NCBI GenBank assembly: GCA_035513275.1
Contig: DATKCJ010000303.1
Coordinates: 1 to 16,250, forward strand
Length of the DNA: 16,250 nucleotides
Source: DATKCJ01 sp035513275
GTDB lineage: Bacteria > Verrucomicrobiota > Verrucomicrobiia > Opitutales > Opitutaceae
Direction: 5' to 3'
Translations under genes and position numbers: made by a program
Shown: positions 15,446 to 16,250 of the stretch, piece after piece
Numbering within the stretch: the stretch's first letter is position 1
Layout of the letters: each line of letters opens with the position of its first letter
The notes under the pieces: model-generated
Seen by the model: the letters and a program-made list of their open reading frames with translations, nothing else
What the model was told of the DNA's origin: nothing
Databases searched by the model: none

Positions 15446-15612
15446 GAAGAGACGTCCGCCCGACACCGGCCAACGCGACATCAGGAATGTTGCAACGTCC
15501 TTGGCCTCAAGGCATACTTCTCAACCGATGCACCACCGCTGTGCCATCTCCCTGCATCAGCCAACCCTGGCAAAGCCACACTGAGTATGGGCGAATAACA
15601 CTGTTGGGCGAA

Positions 15613-16107
15613 ATGAGCAACGAACGTATAATTGAGCAGATGGCGCAGCAGTGGTCGAAGAGTCGCGCCCTTTCCGAGTTCGAAAAGATAGACGCGGTGA
15701 AGATTACACGCATGTCGCCAAAGGAACTCGCGGCATGGCAGTTCGAGCACGAAAGCGACAGTCCGCACAGCATACTCGCTGCCCATGAGTGGCAGCGGCG
15801 GCTCATAGTAGAGCAAGTGCGTTGGATGAAGTTCTCTGTCATTGCTGCTGTTTTTGCTGCGATTCTTGGAGCGATTGTGGGTGCCTCGTTGAGTTCCTAT
15901 TTATCGAGGATCAATCCACCTCAGTATGAGCGGCACGGCGGCACCGAAGACCAACCCGGCGATGAGCCCAAAGAGAATGGCTTGGATCAGCAGCCAGCGC
16001 CCCCAATGGATACTGCGCCAGTCTCTCCACCAGATTCGAAGACTGATCAGAGCCCAACCAGCCCGCTCCAGACAACGAGCGCTCGCGCGCTCGTGTCTGA
16101 CCGGTGA
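15613..16107 (+). CDS. Small single-span membrane protein, unknown function
   Basis: A 164-residue protein. The frame is open upstream to 15487, but the preceding 42 codons cover the decayed palindrome and have no protein-like pattern, so the ATG at 15613 (MSNERIIEQMAQQWSK) is preferred; the ribosome-binding site is weak (GGGCG eight bases upstream at most). Residues 1-70 are charged and probably helical (EQMAQQWSKSRALSEFEKID, then SPKELAAWQFEHE). Residues about 73-96 form one transmembrane helix (FSVIAAVFAAILGAIVGASL). Residues 97-164 form a hydrophilic tail rich in P, D, E, Q and S, with no visible fold. I do not recognise the family. The DNA is noticeably less GC-rich than the permease genes, with more A/T at third positions, consistent with a different origin or a fast-evolving accessory gene. 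A possible ORF follows 13 bases after the stop. Confidence 0.7.
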   Translation: MSNERIIEQMAQQWSKSRALSEFEKIDAVKITRMSPKELAAWQFEHESDSPHSILAAHEWQRRLIVEQVRWMKFSVIAAVFAAILGAIVGASLSSYLSRINPPQYERHGGTEDQPGDEPKENGLDQQPAPPMDTAPVSPPDSKTDQSPTSPLQTTSARALVSDR

Positions 16108-16120
16108 CGATGGGCTGAAG

Positions 16121-16250
16121 ATGAATGACGCACGCGAGAATCCGTACGTGGGGCGAGAGGCTGTGATGTTTCACTTCGCGTGCTCGGCAAAGGAACTCGG
16201 AGAGACCTTTTTCTATGTGAAGATTCCTGGTCACATTGGGCCTGATGAGC
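16121..16250 (+). CDS. Possible partial ORF at window end
   Basis: An open frame from the ATG at 16121 (MNDARENPYVGREAVMFHFA) runs 43 codons to the window edge without a stop. It begins 13 bases after the stop of the membrane-protein gene, which suggests a two-gene unit. The same frame is also open for some way upstream of the ATG, overlapping the end of the previous gene, so the start is uncertain. The visible residues do not identify a family. Confidence 0.45.
   Translation, partial: MNDARENPYVGREAVMFHFACSAKELGETFFYVKIPGHIGPDE

Larger units (their letters stand above)
14856..15612. other. Gene-free region with several hairpins
   Basis: About 750 bases between the divergently oriented secreted-protein and membrane-protein genes. 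Open frames here are short, lack family resemblance and are not supported. The region holds a GC-rich hairpin (15084-15103), a long imperfect purine/pyrimidine hairpin (15132-15220), a perfect 17-bp palindrome (15409-15445) and a decayed relative of that palindrome (15572-15590). The promoters of both flanking genes must lie here if they are transcribed separately, but only a weak -10 candidate on the minus strand is visible. No tRNA, riboswitch or terminator with a T-run was seen. Confidence 0.7.

Noticed and set aside
15487..15612. Upstream start for the small membrane protein
   Set aside because: The added codons cover the decayed palindrome and low-complexity DNA; ATG 15613 fits the start of a normal helical N-terminus.

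Overview
The window is GC-rich and dominated by a head-to-tail array of six large plus-strand genes (the first truncated by the window edge). All encode FtsX/MacB-type permeases of the internally duplicated kind known as ADOP (acidobacterial duplicated orphan permease). No ATP-binding cassette gene (Walker A/B, LSGGQ) is present. ADOP paralogue families are typical of Acidobacteria and also occur in Verrucomicrobia. The low-complexity spacer repeats (GTGAAA, GACCACAG and AATCGAAA units) remind me of soil Verrucomicrobia such as Opitutaceae, but that is recollection, so phylum-level assignment is tentative.

Layout. 1-383: C-terminus of permease 1. 551-2962, 3155-5545, 5708-8113, 8340-10754 and 10935-13469: permeases 2 to 6. 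The five gaps (about 160-230 bp) are unusual. Each begins inside the stop codon of the upstream gene with a GTGAAA/GTGAGA hexamer run. It continues through a patchwork of short tandem motifs and ends with a CTTTCAC/CTCTCAC run lying 2-21 bp before the next ATG. The two runs are inverted repeats of 12-17 bp, so a transcript could fold to bring each stop codon close to the next start codon. The hexamers are in codon phase, so most genes end in several in-frame TGA codons. None of the five visible starts has a Shine-Dalgarno sequence; all follow pyrimidine-rich DNA. Two spacer types alternate strictly along the array (I, II, I, II, I, II), and after the last gene only the 5' half of a spacer is found.

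13641-14855 (minus strand, convergent with the array) encodes a secreted protein with a signal peptide and a weakly TonB-C-like C-terminus. 14856-15612 has no gene I can support, but holds several hairpins, including a perfect 17-bp palindrome. 15613-16107 encodes a small single-span membrane protein of unknown function in less GC-rich DNA, followed by a possible partial ORF running off the window end.

The permeases probably form an expanded paralogue family in the inner membrane with large periplasmic domains. Substrate and energy source cannot be told from the sequence. The best candidate for something undescribed is the intercistronic composite repeat and its possible role in coupling expression or driving expansion of the array.
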